Shown: one piece after another, positions 31,470-39,088 of the stretch
Layout: each line of letters begins with the position of its first letter
How positions within the stretch are numbered: the first letter of the stretch is position 1
Origin: Pseudomonadota bacterium
GTDB taxonomy: Bacteria; Desulfobacterota; Desulfobacteria; Desulfobacterales; Desulfobacteraceae
Direction: 5' to 3'
NCBI GenBank assembly: GCA_018816605.1
Contig: JAHIVS010000148.1
Location: 1 to 40,238 of the forward strand
Length of the DNA stretch: 40,238 nucleotides
Made by a program: the position numbers and the translations under genes
The notes under the pieces: generated by a model
What the model saw: only the letters and a program-made list of their open reading frames with translations
Database searches by the model: none
Told to the model about the DNA's origin: nothing

Positions 31470-31485
31470 AGGCACGTCCCTTGCA
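31470..31485 (+). promoter_or_regulatory. Predicted sigma-54 promoter of the rubredoxin / flavodiiron unit
   Basis: AGGCACGTCCCTTGCA matches TGGCACG-N4-TTGCA at every position but the first, with GG-N10-GC spacing. The start would be near 31496, about 88 bases before the rubredoxin ATG. Upstream, TTTCAAC (31396-31402) and GTTGAAA (31430-31436) form an inverted pair that could be an activator site. Confidence 0.65.
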
Positions 31486-31583
31486 TCAAAGCTGCAGTGA
31501 GCGTTGAATTAAAACTGGCACTCTCATAGGGTTGGTGCTAAGATGATTTTTTGTTTTCATAAAATTACTTGGAGGACAGCAAA

Positions 31584-31745
31584 ATGGATAAATATGAATG
31601 CCCCTGCGGATATGTCTATGACCCGGCCGATGGAGACCCTGACAACGGCGTGGACCCGGGAACCTGTTGGGAGGATCTCCCGGAAGACTGGGTCTGCCCC
31701 CGTTGCGGTGCTGCCCAGGAAGATTTTGAGAAACTGGATGACTAA
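31584..31745 (+). CDS. rub: Rubredoxin with shortened first metal knuckle (CPC)
   Basis: The 53-residue protein aligns along its length with rubredoxin ([28 protein letters not shown]). The first knuckle reads ECPCGY instead of the usual CxxCGY, so only one residue separates the two cysteines. An extra cysteine occurs at GTCWED. The codons are clear (TGC CCC TGC). GGAGGA precedes the ATG. It is the first gene of a unit with the flavodiiron protein, its expected electron acceptor, and the rubrerythrin-like protein. The second rubredoxin in this window (20067) has the normal spacing. Confidence 0.93.
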   Translation: MDKYECPCGYVYDPADGDPDNGVDPGTCWEDLPEDWVCPRCGAAQEDFEKLDD

Positions 31746-31766
31746 CACTTAAAAAGAGGTAACACC

Positions 31767-32960
31767 ATGTATAAACCCATTGAAATAGCGGATGGGATAT
31801 ATTCTGTTGGCTGCCGTGACTGGGACATCCGTGATTTCCACGGATATTCAACCTATGAAGGCACCACCTACAATGCCTTTCTGGTCCTGGGTGAAAAAAA
31901 TATTCTCATTGATACGGTCAAAGAGAGCTTCGGAGATGAACTGCTGGCCAATATCGGCCGAATCATTGATCCGAAATCCATCGACATTGTGATCAGCAAC
32001 CATACGGAAATGGATCACTCCGGGGCCATCCCCAAGGTGATGCATAAAATAGGGAAAGACAAACCCATTTATTGTTCCAAAATGGGGGCCAAAAATCTGG
32101 AGGCGCACTTTAACCGGAAGTTCAATTTTCAGGTGGTGGGAACCGGAGATACGCTTGAAGTTGGCAACCGGACCTTTTCCTTTCTTGACACGCGAATGCT
32201 CCACTGGCCGGACTCCATGTTTACCTATCTTGCCCAAGAAGCCATCCTCTTTTCCAGTGACGCCTTTGGCCAGCACTATGCAGGAGATAAGTTCTTTGAT
32301 GGTGAGATAGGTGATGAGATCATGCCCCATGCCCGGAAATACTATGCCAATATTCTGCTGCATTTTTCTCCCAGGGTCCAGGCATTGCTGAAGGACGTGG
32401 CCAAAATGAATCTGAAGATCGATATGATCTGCCCGGACCACGGGATACTATGGCGGGACAATCCGTCCAAGATCATAGAGGCCTATGACACATGGTCCAG
32501 ACAGGAACCGACCCAGAAAGTTGTGGTCATCTTTGATTCCATGTGGGAAAGCACCGCCAAAATGGCCCGGGCCATTACCAGCGGAGTTGAATCCCAGGAG
32601 GTCAATGTCCGGCTGATGAACACCCGGAAATGGCATAGAAGCGATATCATGACAGAAGTTCTGGATGCAGGCGCCATTGCCGTGGGATCTCCCACCCTGA
32701 ACAATAGTATTTATCCTGTCATTGCCGATGTCATGACCTATATCAAGGGGCTTCGCCCCCAGAACAAAATTGCGGCAGCCTTTGGCTCCTACGGCTGGAG
32801 TGGTGAAGCCGTTAAAATTTTAAACAAAGAGTTCGAAGAAATGAAACTGGATATTATTGACCCGGGTGTGAAAGTCCAGTATGTACCGGATGAAGCAGAT
32901 TTAGAAAGATGTTTTGACCTGGGCGTAAAACTGGCAAAAACACTCAAAGAAAAATTATAA
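31767..32960 (+). CDS. roo: Flavodiiron protein, rubredoxin:oxygen oxidoreductase type
   Basis: The 397-residue cytoplasmic protein has an N-terminal beta-lactamase-like diiron domain (about 1-250) and a C-terminal flavodoxin domain (about 255-397). The iron ligands are visible in SNHTEMDHSG (HxExDH), in SSDAFGQH and in CPDHGILW. The flavodoxin part has FDSMWESTAKMA for FMN phosphate and FGSYGWSG. Such enzymes reduce O2 to water, or NO to N2O, taking electrons from rubredoxin; the gene for that donor is directly upstream (21 bases). It has no fused rubredoxin, as in Desulfovibrio gigas ROO. Confidence 0.96.
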   Translation: MYKPIEIADGIYSVGCRDWDIRDFHGYSTYEGTTYNAFLVLGEKNILIDTVKESFGDELLANIGRIIDPKSIDIVISNHTEMDHSGAIPKVMHKIGKDKPIYCSKMGAKNLEAHFNRKFNFQVVGTGDTLEVGNRTFSFLDTRMLHWPDSMFTYLAQEAILFSSDAFGQHYAGDKFFDGEIGDEIMPHARKYYANILLHFSPRVQALLKDVAKMNLKIDMICPDHGILWRDNPSKIIEAYDTWSRQEPTQKVVVIFDSMWESTAKMARAITSGVESQEVNVRLMNTRKWHRSDIMTEVLDAGAIAVGSPTLNNSIYPVIADVMTYIKGLRPQNKIAAAFGSYGWSGEAVKILNKEFEEMKLDIIDPGVKVQYVPDEADLERCFDLGVKLAKTLKEKL

Positions 32961-32982
32961 TATACTAAATTCGGAGGAAAAA

Positions 32983-33462
32983 ATGGCCAACGAGTTCACT
33001 GCAAATGATATTTTGGAAATTGCAAAAAAGATTGAAATAAACGGTGCAAAATTCTACCGGGAAGCTGCCAACCGGGTAACTGAACAAAAGCACAAACAAT
33101 TTCTTTTAGGCCTTGCAGACATGGAAGACAGCCACGAAAAGACCTTTGCTGCCATGCAGGCAAACCTTAAAGCTTCAGAAACGGCTGCCACAGCTTTTGA
33201 CCCGGAAGATGAGAGTGCCCTCTACCTGAAAGCCCTGGCCGATACCCGGGTTTTCTTTGAAAAAAATCAGCCTGAAACCACCATGAAAGGCATTCTTGCG
33301 TCGGCCATTGCCGCAGAAAAAGATTCCATCGTCTTTTATCTGGGCATGAAAGAACTGACATCTGAGAAAATGGGCAAGTCAAAGATCGGTGATATCATCA
33401 AAGAAGAGATGCGCCATATCCAGATGCTTGCCAGCAAACTCAATGAATTCAGATTAACCTGA
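32983..33462 (+). CDS. Rubrerythrin-like diiron protein without rubredoxin domain
   Basis: The 159-residue protein is a four-helix ferritin-like domain. Diiron ligands are placed as Glu in KIEINGAKFYR, ExxH in MEDSHEKTF, Glu in IAAEKDSIVFY and ExxH in KEEMRHIQML. There is no CxxC rubredoxin tail, so electrons must come from a separate carrier such as the rubredoxin encoded two genes upstream. The likely role is peroxide reduction in the cytoplasm. GGAGGAA precedes the ATG, 22 bases after the flavodiiron gene, and a strong hairpin follows. Confidence 0.9.
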   Translation: MANEFTANDILEIAKKIEINGAKFYREAANRVTEQKHKQFLLGLADMEDSHEKTFAAMQANLKASETAATAFDPEDESALYLKALADTRVFFEKNQPETTMKGILASAIAAEKDSIVFYLGMKELTSEKMGKSKIGDIIKEEMRHIQMLASKLNEFRLT

Positions 33463-33473
33463 TTCAAAAAACA

Positions 33474-33513
33474 AATGCCCCCATGGTTTTCATCTCAAAA
33501 CCATGGGGGCATT
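33474..33513. terminator. Bidirectional terminator between convergent genes
   Basis: A 17-base perfect stem (33474-33490 with 33497-33513) and six-base loop lie between the rubrerythrin-like gene and the convergent superoxide reductase gene. On the minus strand a T run follows closely; on the plus strand T residues start about 13 bases later. It probably ends both units. Confidence 0.85.
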
Positions 33514-33537
33514 CGGTTAATTTGATTTTTTATAAAA

Positions 33538-33918
33538 TCAGGATTTCCAAAGGCCGTGAAGATTGCAATAGGCCAAGGCATAAACCTTGTCAGAATCGGT
33601 TTTAAATGCTGCCTCAGGTTTGCTTGTGGGCGCAAGCATCATGCGTTGAACATAATTGCCGTCACAACTGACAAGCTCAATCCATTCAATCCAGTGATCC
33701 TGGGTCATGGGGTGGGCAACACTACCGACTTTTACCAGGTATCCGCCCGCAACCTTTTCAACAACCGGAATATGCTTTTCCACTGCGGCATCCACTGTAT
33801 TTTCCACCAACCTGTCCATTGCCTTTCCGCAACACATGACCGGCGGTTTTTCTCCATGGAGGACCTGTACAATATTTCCGCATACACTGCATTTGTAAAT
33901 ACCCATTTTTTCTGCCAT
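33538..33918 (-). CDS. dfx: Desulfoferrodoxin (two-iron superoxide reductase)
   Basis: The 126-residue protein has both iron centres. Center I is the desulforedoxin-like head with Cys10, Cys13, Cys29 and Cys30. Center II, the catalytic site, has the conserved EKHIPV segment (with the Glu and Lys that assist catalysis), VAHPM, DHWIEWIEL and the final YCNLHGLW that supplies Cys and His. It reduces superoxide to peroxide with electrons from rubredoxin. AAAAGGAG precedes the ATG. It is encoded convergently to the rubredoxin/flavodiiron unit, with which it makes up a full oxygen-defence set. Confidence 0.97.
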   Translation of the reverse strand: MAEKMGIYKCSVCGNIVQVLHGEKPPVMCCGKAMDRLVENTVDAAVEKHIPVVEKVAGGYLVKVGSVAHPMTQDHWIEWIELVSCDGNYVQRMMLAPTSKPEAAFKTDSDKVYALAYCNLHGLWKS

Positions 33919-34013
33919 TTAATTCACTCCTTTTTTCTGTGGTTGTATTTGAATAAAGAATTAATTCCCATATTGAGGGAAAGCCATAGATAATAAAATA
34001 GAGTCTTAAATCT

Positions 34014-34259
34014 TCATATGCCTTTTACAATAAAATTACCAGCACTATCTGATGAAATATCTGTCAGAATTCGGTCAATCCATTTATGCTCGAGTCGCTT
34101 TTCATCCCGGGTCACCTCTTTAAAAAGAGAGGCCATTTGAAAATACACCTCATTTTTGGATTTTAATGCCCCGTAAAAATTTGCAGACAACACATGTCCT
34201 TTCCTTTTCAGGCCTTCATCTGGATTGCTCTTCGTTTTTCGCTTTTTTTTGTCTGCCAT
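34014..34259 (-). CDS. Small basic protein of unknown function
   Basis: The product is 81 residues from the ATG at 34259, which has GGGAGGA seven bases upstream. The frame is open further upstream to 34406, but that part is Cys/Trp-rich, has no ribosome site, and is left out. The N-terminus is very basic (DKKKRKTKS) and the rest is predicted helical (FYGALKSKNEVYFQMASLFKEVTRDEKRLEHKW). It has no membrane segment or recognised motif. It lies alone, 95 bases before the superoxide reductase start, and could be co-transcribed with it. A nucleic-acid or partner-binding role is only a guess from charge. Confidence 0.6.
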   Translation of the reverse strand: MADKKKRKTKSNPDEGLKRKGHVLSANFYGALKSKNEVYFQMASLFKEVTRDEKRLEHKWIDRILTDISSDSAGNFIVKGI

Positions 34260-34674
34260 ATATATTCCTCCCGGACCATCGGCCTTAAACATCATGGGCT
34301 CCCATGACAAATAAGTATAGCAAGCATCATACCAAACACACTTATTCCCGGTTCCATGCTTGAAAAAACAAAACAATAGCCATTCACAGGTCTTTTCTAG
34401 GGACATGGTTAATAAAAAAGAAGGGGTTAAGAGACAGACCTGTCTCGGACAATCGTATCAACACCCTGCTTAAACCAATACAATTATGTCCCGAACACAA
34501 ATTTTAATGAATATCGTAACTGGACGTTAGAAGAAAGACCAATGCCAGATACTACCAGAACCAGGATAAAAAAATCAAGCCTTTTTTTGTTCTCAGAAAA
34601 AGGGAAAAAGCCGCTTTACTATCGGCAAAAAAAAAATCATCAAAGCCGTGTATTATGATCGGCCGCAACACATT
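34260..34674. other. Intergenic region, 415 bases, with one perfect inverted repeat
   Basis: No gene is supported here. GAGACAG-AC-CTGTCTC (34431-34446) is a perfect 7-base inverted repeat like a dimeric repressor operator. A weak hairpin (GCCG 34610-34613 / CGGC 34623-34626) with a T run on the minus strand may end transcription of the rhodanese-rubrerythrin gene. The AT content rises towards the right end. Confidence 0.5.
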
Positions 34675-35484
34675 TTAATCCAGGCAGTCAAGGCTTTCAA
34701 TCATCGTTGACAAATGTTTTTTTTCGGCTTGGGCAAGGAAAAGAAACATCTCTTTCACCACCCTCTCCCGGGTGGTTTCGGCCATATTCTTGTACAGATC
34801 ATAGGCGCTAAATTCCAGTTCAATGGCAAACTCAAGGAGCTTTATCCTGTTTTCAGGAAAAATCGTATCCAGGAAAATATTGATTTCGCCAATGGGAGCC
34901 CCCCCTTCCAGGATATCGCCGGTACAGCGGTTAAAAAAATCCTCAAAAGAAAGGAGGCAGGTTTTTTGTTTATCCAGCATTTCAAACAGGGTCTTTGCAT
35001 GGCGCACCTCTGCCCCGGCCATACTGCCCATGATCTTATACAGGCAAGTGCCCTTCACCCTATCCTTTGCCCGGTTATAAAATAAAAAAGCCCCTTTTTC
35101 AAAATTAATTGCTTTTTCCATGACTTCATCCGATGGCATGGCAGACGGAAAATGATCCATCCGGGGGAGGTCCAGAAGAATTTCACCGGTATAGGCCGTC
35201 ATCCCGTCCGTCAGATGAAAAATATTGTCCGGGTTCAGTCCCCCGGCAGCTGCCAGCACAGCGGCCACCTTTGACCGGCTGTTCCCCCGGCAATAAAAAA
35301 TCACCTTGCGGGTATTATCAGAGACAAACCGATGATGCTCAACCTGGGCAAGGGGGATATTCACAGCACCGGGGATATGGACCAGCCTGTATTCTTCGGC
35401 CTGGCGGACATCTACGATTAAAAAGGCATCTTCCTGGCTGCCGGTTATCAGGGTTTCCAATTGTTGGGCGGTTAAGGCTTGCAT
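34675..35484 (-). CDS. Rhodanese-rubrerythrin (ferritin-like) fusion protein
   Basis: The 269-residue protein joins a rhodanese domain (about 1-105; FLIVDVRQAEEY, active loop YCRGNSRSK with Cys65) to a ferritin-like diiron domain (about 119-265). Diiron ligands are placed as Glu in INFEKGAFLFY, ExxH in AGAEVRHAK, Glu in AIELEFSAYDLY and ExxH in QAEKKHLS. It is cytoplasmic. The fusion suggests sulfur-transfer or persulfide chemistry coupled to peroxide or oxygen reduction. AAGGA precedes the ATG. It is the last gene of a minus-strand run with TrxC, flavodoxin and an FMN enzyme. Confidence 0.88.
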   Translation of the reverse strand: MQALTAQQLETLITGSQEDAFLIVDVRQAEEYRLVHIPGAVNIPLAQVEHHRFVSDNTRKVIFYCRGNSRSKVAAVLAAAGGLNPDNIFHLTDGMTAYTGEILLDLPRMDHFPSAMPSDEVMEKAINFEKGAFLFYNRAKDRVKGTCLYKIMGSMAGAEVRHAKTLFEMLDKQKTCLLSFEDFFNRCTGDILEGGAPIGEINIFLDTIFPENRIKLLEFAIELEFSAYDLYKNMAETTRERVVKEMFLFLAQAEKKHLSTMIESLDCLD

Positions 35485-35517
35485 TGGTTTTCCTTAGCTT
35501 TGGAACAAAGAAATGGC

Positions 35518-36492
35518 CTATCCTATTTCCCAGAGACTGCGAAGTTCGTCCATATGCCGAACCAGGATGTCCATATATACGGCCTCCAGATCCAGCATTT
35601 GCCCGTCTTTTTTCCGAAGCCACTCGGAGAGCCAGGCAAACCGGAGGGCCAGAATGTATTCGGGAAAATAGTGCCATCCGATGGGGCTGACAATCCCCGA
35701 AGCCCTGATCTTGCGCAAAAAGGTGGTGGCCATGGGCATGGCAAGCCCTTGGGGGTCTTCAATCCCGGCACACCCCAAAAGATTGGCAGCATCATAGACC
35801 TCTGGCTTCAGACCGGTGAACTCCCAGTCGATCACCGCCCGGATCCGGGTCTGGTCCCAGAGCACATTCAGGGGATGGAAATCCCCATGGCAAAATTTTT
35901 GGGGCAATTGGTCATGGGCATCCATGAAATCACGTTCCAGAAATTCTTTAAAGGGCGCGTACCGATCATACATGTTTCCATCATGGACGCGCATCTGGTC
36001 AAACAATTTCAAGATATAGGCCTTAATGGAAAACGGCGAAAAACAAATTTCAGCCGGCAGATCCTGGGAGGCCTGTGCCATCTGGATCAAAAACGCTGCC
36101 ATATTCCCGCCCATGTCGCCCGAGGCCAGCCAGCCCGGCCGATCCACCCCGGTACTGTCCAGAAACGGGGAGATCTGAAAACAGGCGCTCCTGAAAACAG
36201 GCAGGAACTCTCCTCCGCTCGTTGGATGACAGGCCAGCGCCTGGACAAGGCCACGGGAATTCAAATGGGCGATGGTTTTAGAAATTTGTATTCTGGCAGC
36301 CAATTTTTCAAGGGAATATTTTTCCACAAGAAAAAGCCGGCCGCCACCATCTTCCATAACCGCCCGGGAAAGGGTGCGTTCGGGACTTCCCTGGATATCA
36401 AACTCCCGGCGCACCCCCTTGAATTCAATTTTCCACAGGGTTTCTACCCATTGGAGAAAACCCGGGTCCCCTGTTTCAAAGAAGTCGCTCAA
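35518..36492 (-). CDS. Aminoglycoside phosphotransferase-like small-molecule kinase
   Basis: The product is about 324 residues from a TTG at 36492 (GGAAG six bases before it); a longer frame to 36531 overlaps trxC by 56 bases. Kinase-fold marks are the catalytic loop CHGDFHPLNVLWD and the metal-binding VIDWEFTGLK, with a long helical C-terminus. These APH/choline-kinase-type proteins phosphorylate small hydroxylated molecules; the substrate is unknown and antibiotic resistance is not implied. The start overlaps the trxC stop, so it is translationally coupled to it. Why a kinase sits in a redox operon is not explained. Confidence 0.82.
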   Translation of the reverse strand: MSDFFETGDPGFLQWVETLWKIEFKGVRREFDIQGSPERTLSRAVMEDGGGRLFLVEKYSLEKLAARIQISKTIAHLNSRGLVQALACHPTSGGEFLPVFRSACFQISPFLDSTGVDRPGWLASGDMGGNMAAFLIQMAQASQDLPAEICFSPFSIKAYILKLFDQMRVHDGNMYDRYAPFKEFLERDFMDAHDQLPQKFCHGDFHPLNVLWDQTRIRAVIDWEFTGLKPEVYDAANLLGCAGIEDPQGLAMPMATTFLRKIRASGIVSPIGWHYFPEYILALRFAWLSEWLRKKDGQMLDLEAVYMDILVRHMDELRSLWEIG

Positions 36493-36919
36493 TGGCAGCT
36501 TCCAATTGTTCTTTTGGCAGTGCCCCCACAAGGGTATCGATCACCCGCCCTTTTTTTACCAGCAGCAGGGTGGGAACGCTGGAAATGGAAAATCTGGCGC
36601 CGGTCCCCGTATTTTCGTCCAGATTCACTTTTGCAATCTTCACCCGATTCTGGTATTTTTTGGCCAGCACCTCCAGAATCGGGGCAATACTCCTGCAGGG
36701 GCCGCACCAGGGCGCCCAGCAATCTACCAGCACCGGCAGATGCGATCCCATCACCTCCTGCTCAAAGGTGACGTCATTGACCGCAACCACCTTTCCCAGG
36801 TCGTCCACCGGCAAGGCGGATCCGCATTTCCCGCATTTGGGCCCCTGGCTGATCCTGGCAATCGGCACCCTGTTTTTTGCACGGCAGGATGCACAGGCCA
36901 AAATGATTGACTCCGGCAT
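36476..36919 (-). CDS. trxC: Thioredoxin 2 (zinc-binding N-terminus)
   Basis: The 147-residue protein has a zinc ribbon with two CxxC pairs (Cys9, Cys12, Cys29, Cys32) followed by a thioredoxin fold with active site WAPWCGPC and the cis-Pro segment SSVPTLLL. This is the TrxC type of cytoplasmic thioredoxin, linked to oxidative stress in other bacteria. AAGGGGG precedes the ATG. It follows the flavodoxin gene by 12 bases. The ferredoxin:thioredoxin reductase encoded at 39078 could be its reductase (inference). Confidence 0.93.
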   Translation of the reverse strand: MPESIILACASCRAKNRVPIARISQGPKCGKCGSALPVDDLGKVVAVNDVTFEQEVMGSHLPVLVDCWAPWCGPCRSIAPILEVLAKKYQNRVKIAKVNLDENTGTGARFSISSVPTLLLVKKGRVIDTLVGALPKEQLEAAIERLL

Positions 36920-36931
36920 AGGTTTACCCCC

Positions 36932-37366
36932 TTATATCATGGCTGCAATCTGTTTCCCATACTCCTGGCAAGCCTTCATCCCGCCCTCCACCCAGCTGGC
37001 TTTCAGCATCAGGGGGCCGGATTTTACCATGTTCATTCCATAGATATTGGCCATGGTATCAAAAATTCTCCCAGGCGCTTCGCCGCTCCAGCCATAGGCA
37101 CCAAACGCCCCGCCGGGTTTTCCTTTCAACTCTGCTCTTTCGGCAATAAACAGCAGCTGTTTCATGGAGGTAATCATTTCTCCATGGTAGGTGGGTGATC
37201 CAAACACGTACCCGTCATAGTCCTTTAAATCTTCTTCGTTTTTCACCTCGCTTATTGGCTTAACATCCGCCTGATGTCCGGCCATCCGGACGCCTTCACC
37301 GATAAGATTGGCAATTGAAGTTGTTTCGTCCGACCTGGTTGCAAAAACAATTAGCACTTTTCCCAT
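36932..37366 (-). CDS. Flavodoxin-domain protein
   Basis: The 144-residue protein is a flavodoxin: VLIVFATRSDETTSIA for the FMN phosphate loop, VFGSPTYHGEM and FGAYGWSGEAPG for the isoalloxazine-binding loops. The latter motif is typical of the flavodoxin part of flavodiiron proteins, so this may be a stand-alone relative of that domain acting as a two-electron carrier. AAGGAGG precedes the ATG. Fifty bases separate it from the upstream FMN enzyme gene. Confidence 0.88.
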   Translation of the reverse strand: MGKVLIVFATRSDETTSIANLIGEGVRMAGHQADVKPISEVKNEEDLKDYDGYVFGSPTYHGEMITSMKQLLFIAERAELKGKPGGAFGAYGWSGEAPGRIFDTMANIYGMNMVKSGPLMLKASWVEGGMKACQEYGKQIAAMI

Positions 37367-37415
37367 GTTTCCTCCTTAAATATCCTAGGGTGAGCCGATC
37401 CAAAAAATCAGTTTC

Positions 37416-38567
37416 TTAAAAAATAATACTTGAATCCGCCATATCAATTCTTTTTGTTCCGGTCATGAACATGGCTTTTTTCAATGTTTTATGAATATGC
37501 TCCAGATGGAGCCTGACGCCCAGGGTTCCGCCTCCCACTGCCGCCCGGATGATATCCCGGCCCAGAAGCACGGCATCGGCCCCCAGGGCCAGCATTTTCA
37601 ACACATCATACCCGGTTCTCACCCCGCCGTCCACTGTTATGGTGATTGCGTCGCCCACCTGTTTTCGGATCAGGGGCAGCACCTCGGCCGTTCCCGGCGT
37701 GGAATCCAGCACCCGGCCGCCGTGGTTTGAAACAGCAATGACACTGACACCTGCATCCACGCATTTCTGGGCCTCATCCGGCCGCATGATCCCCTTGGCA
37801 ATAAAGGGCAGGGAGGAAAACCGCACCAGTTCTTCAATATCCTTTACACTTTTTTTAAAAACAGGCTGTCCATGCCGGGCCATGATGGTGGAGCCGGCAC
37901 CATCCAGATCCACTCCCACCGCCCTGCACCCATAAGATTGGGCCGTTTCTATCAGGCGTTTGAGCACCTCCTGGGACCTGGGCTTGAATATGGGAATACC
38001 GTATCCGCCGCAGGCTTTCATGGCCCTGAGGCTGGGATTGTTCTCCGGCGTGTAAAACCAGGTATCCCCCCTCAGGCCGATGGTCCCCGCCTCTTTTGAT
38101 CCAAGGAGAACAGACTTGCAAAAACTGGTCTCATCAATGGCGTCATTGTATTTTTCTGCCCCTGCCGTGGAAGAGGCCAGCACCGGAAACGCAAGATCCA
38201 TCCCCAAAAAGGAACACCGGGTGTCTGGTTCAAAGTGCTCCCCGACAACGGACATATTCAGGCGGATGGCTGCAAGGGCTGCCCCATTGGCCCGGAAAGA
38301 CTGTCCTGACCCTGCGCCCCCGAGCCCGATGGGCTTTCCATAGGCTTCTTTCTGGCAGATTTTATCAAAATTTCCATCACAGGAGGGATAGGCCGCACAG
38401 ATACCCTTCATTTTTTTCCGTGCAGCGTCCCGGACATCTTCCGGGGTTTTTGGTATCAAAGCCGATTCCATGATCATCCGGTCATCGGATTGACAGGTAT
38501 CACAGACAGCGGGTTTTTCCCGGGTTGTCAATTCGGAATGGCATACAGAGCAATACCACAGGCTCAT
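37416..38567 (-). CDS. FMN-dependent alpha-hydroxyacid dehydrogenase-like enzyme with rubredoxin-like head
   Basis: The 383-residue protein starts with a small metal-knuckle module (Cys6, Cys9, Cys22, Cys25; WYCSVCHSEL, VCDTC), then a linker with further cysteines (CAAYPSCDG, KICQ), and a TIM barrel of the lactate/glycolate oxidase family from about residue 85. The catalytic His is in VSNHGGRVLDSTPG, and FMN-binding segments are ITVDGGVRTGYDVLK and GADAVLLGRD. The head could pass electrons between FMN and a rubredoxin-type partner. AAAGGAG precedes the ATG. It is first in the minus-strand redox run. The substrate is not established. Confidence 0.87.
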   Translation of the reverse strand: MSLWYCSVCHSELTTREKPAVCDTCQSDDRMIMESALIPKTPEDVRDAARKKMKGICAAYPSCDGNFDKICQKEAYGKPIGLGGAGSGQSFRANGAALAAIRLNMSVVGEHFEPDTRCSFLGMDLAFPVLASSTAGAEKYNDAIDETSFCKSVLLGSKEAGTIGLRGDTWFYTPENNPSLRAMKACGGYGIPIFKPRSQEVLKRLIETAQSYGCRAVGVDLDGAGSTIMARHGQPVFKKSVKDIEELVRFSSLPFIAKGIMRPDEAQKCVDAGVSVIAVSNHGGRVLDSTPGTAEVLPLIRKQVGDAITITVDGGVRTGYDVLKMLALGADAVLLGRDIIRAAVGGGTLGVRLHLEHIHKTLKKAMFMTGTKRIDMADSSIIF

Positions 38568-38821
38568 TGAGGGTCTCCTTTAAATTTTAATTCAAATGAA
38601 CACATCCTTAGAATCTTAGCAAAAATCAGACCATCCTGGTCTTTTATTAAATTCAAATGCCCACCACAAGGATGACTTTAACCTTGCCAAAACAACACAA
38701 AATATGCAAACTATTATTGGAATCAAATAAAATGACGGGGAAATTATGAAAAATAAATTTTCCCGATTCCAAATGTTCACCTCATTTTCATGAACAGACC
38801 TTAAATTTCAAGGAGATCATA

Positions 38822-39088
38822 ATGACGGCGGAAAAACCCATATTATATGCATTAAGCACCTGCAGCCACTGCAAGTCGACAAAAAAGCTTTTGACTGACT
38901 GCGATGTGGAATATGACTATGTACAAGTGGATGACCTGGAAGGAGAGGAACGCAAAGCCATTCTGGCAGATATAAAGAGCTTGAATCCGCGATGTTCTTT
39001 TCCCACCATCAAAATTAACAAAACCGTGATTGTCGGATACAAAGAAAAAGAAATCAAGGAGGCATTGGGAATAAAAAATGAAAGTTGA
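38822..39088 (+). CDS. Glutaredoxin-family protein
   Basis: The 88-residue protein has a thioredoxin fold of glutaredoxin type with active site STCSHCKST (Cys14, Cys17), a conserved TIK-like strand after cis-Pro (CSFPTIKIN) and a C-terminal VIVGYKEKEI segment. The CSHC site differs from the usual CPYC. AAGGAGAT precedes the ATG. Its last 11 bases overlap the start of the FTR gene, so both are co-translated and probably act together as reductase and substrate. Confidence 0.9.
   Translation: MTAEKPILYALSTCSHCKSTKKLLTDCDVEYDYVQVDDLEGEERKAILADIKSLNPRCSFPTIKINKTVIVGYKEKEIKEALGIKNES

Noticed and set aside
34260..34406. N-terminal extension of the small basic protein
   Set aside because: The extension is Cys/Trp-rich without a ribosome site, whereas GGGAGGA precedes the ATG at 34259.
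35518..36492. Antibiotic-resistance gene
   Set aside because: Only the general APH kinase fold is present; context is housekeeping redox genes and the substrate is unknown.
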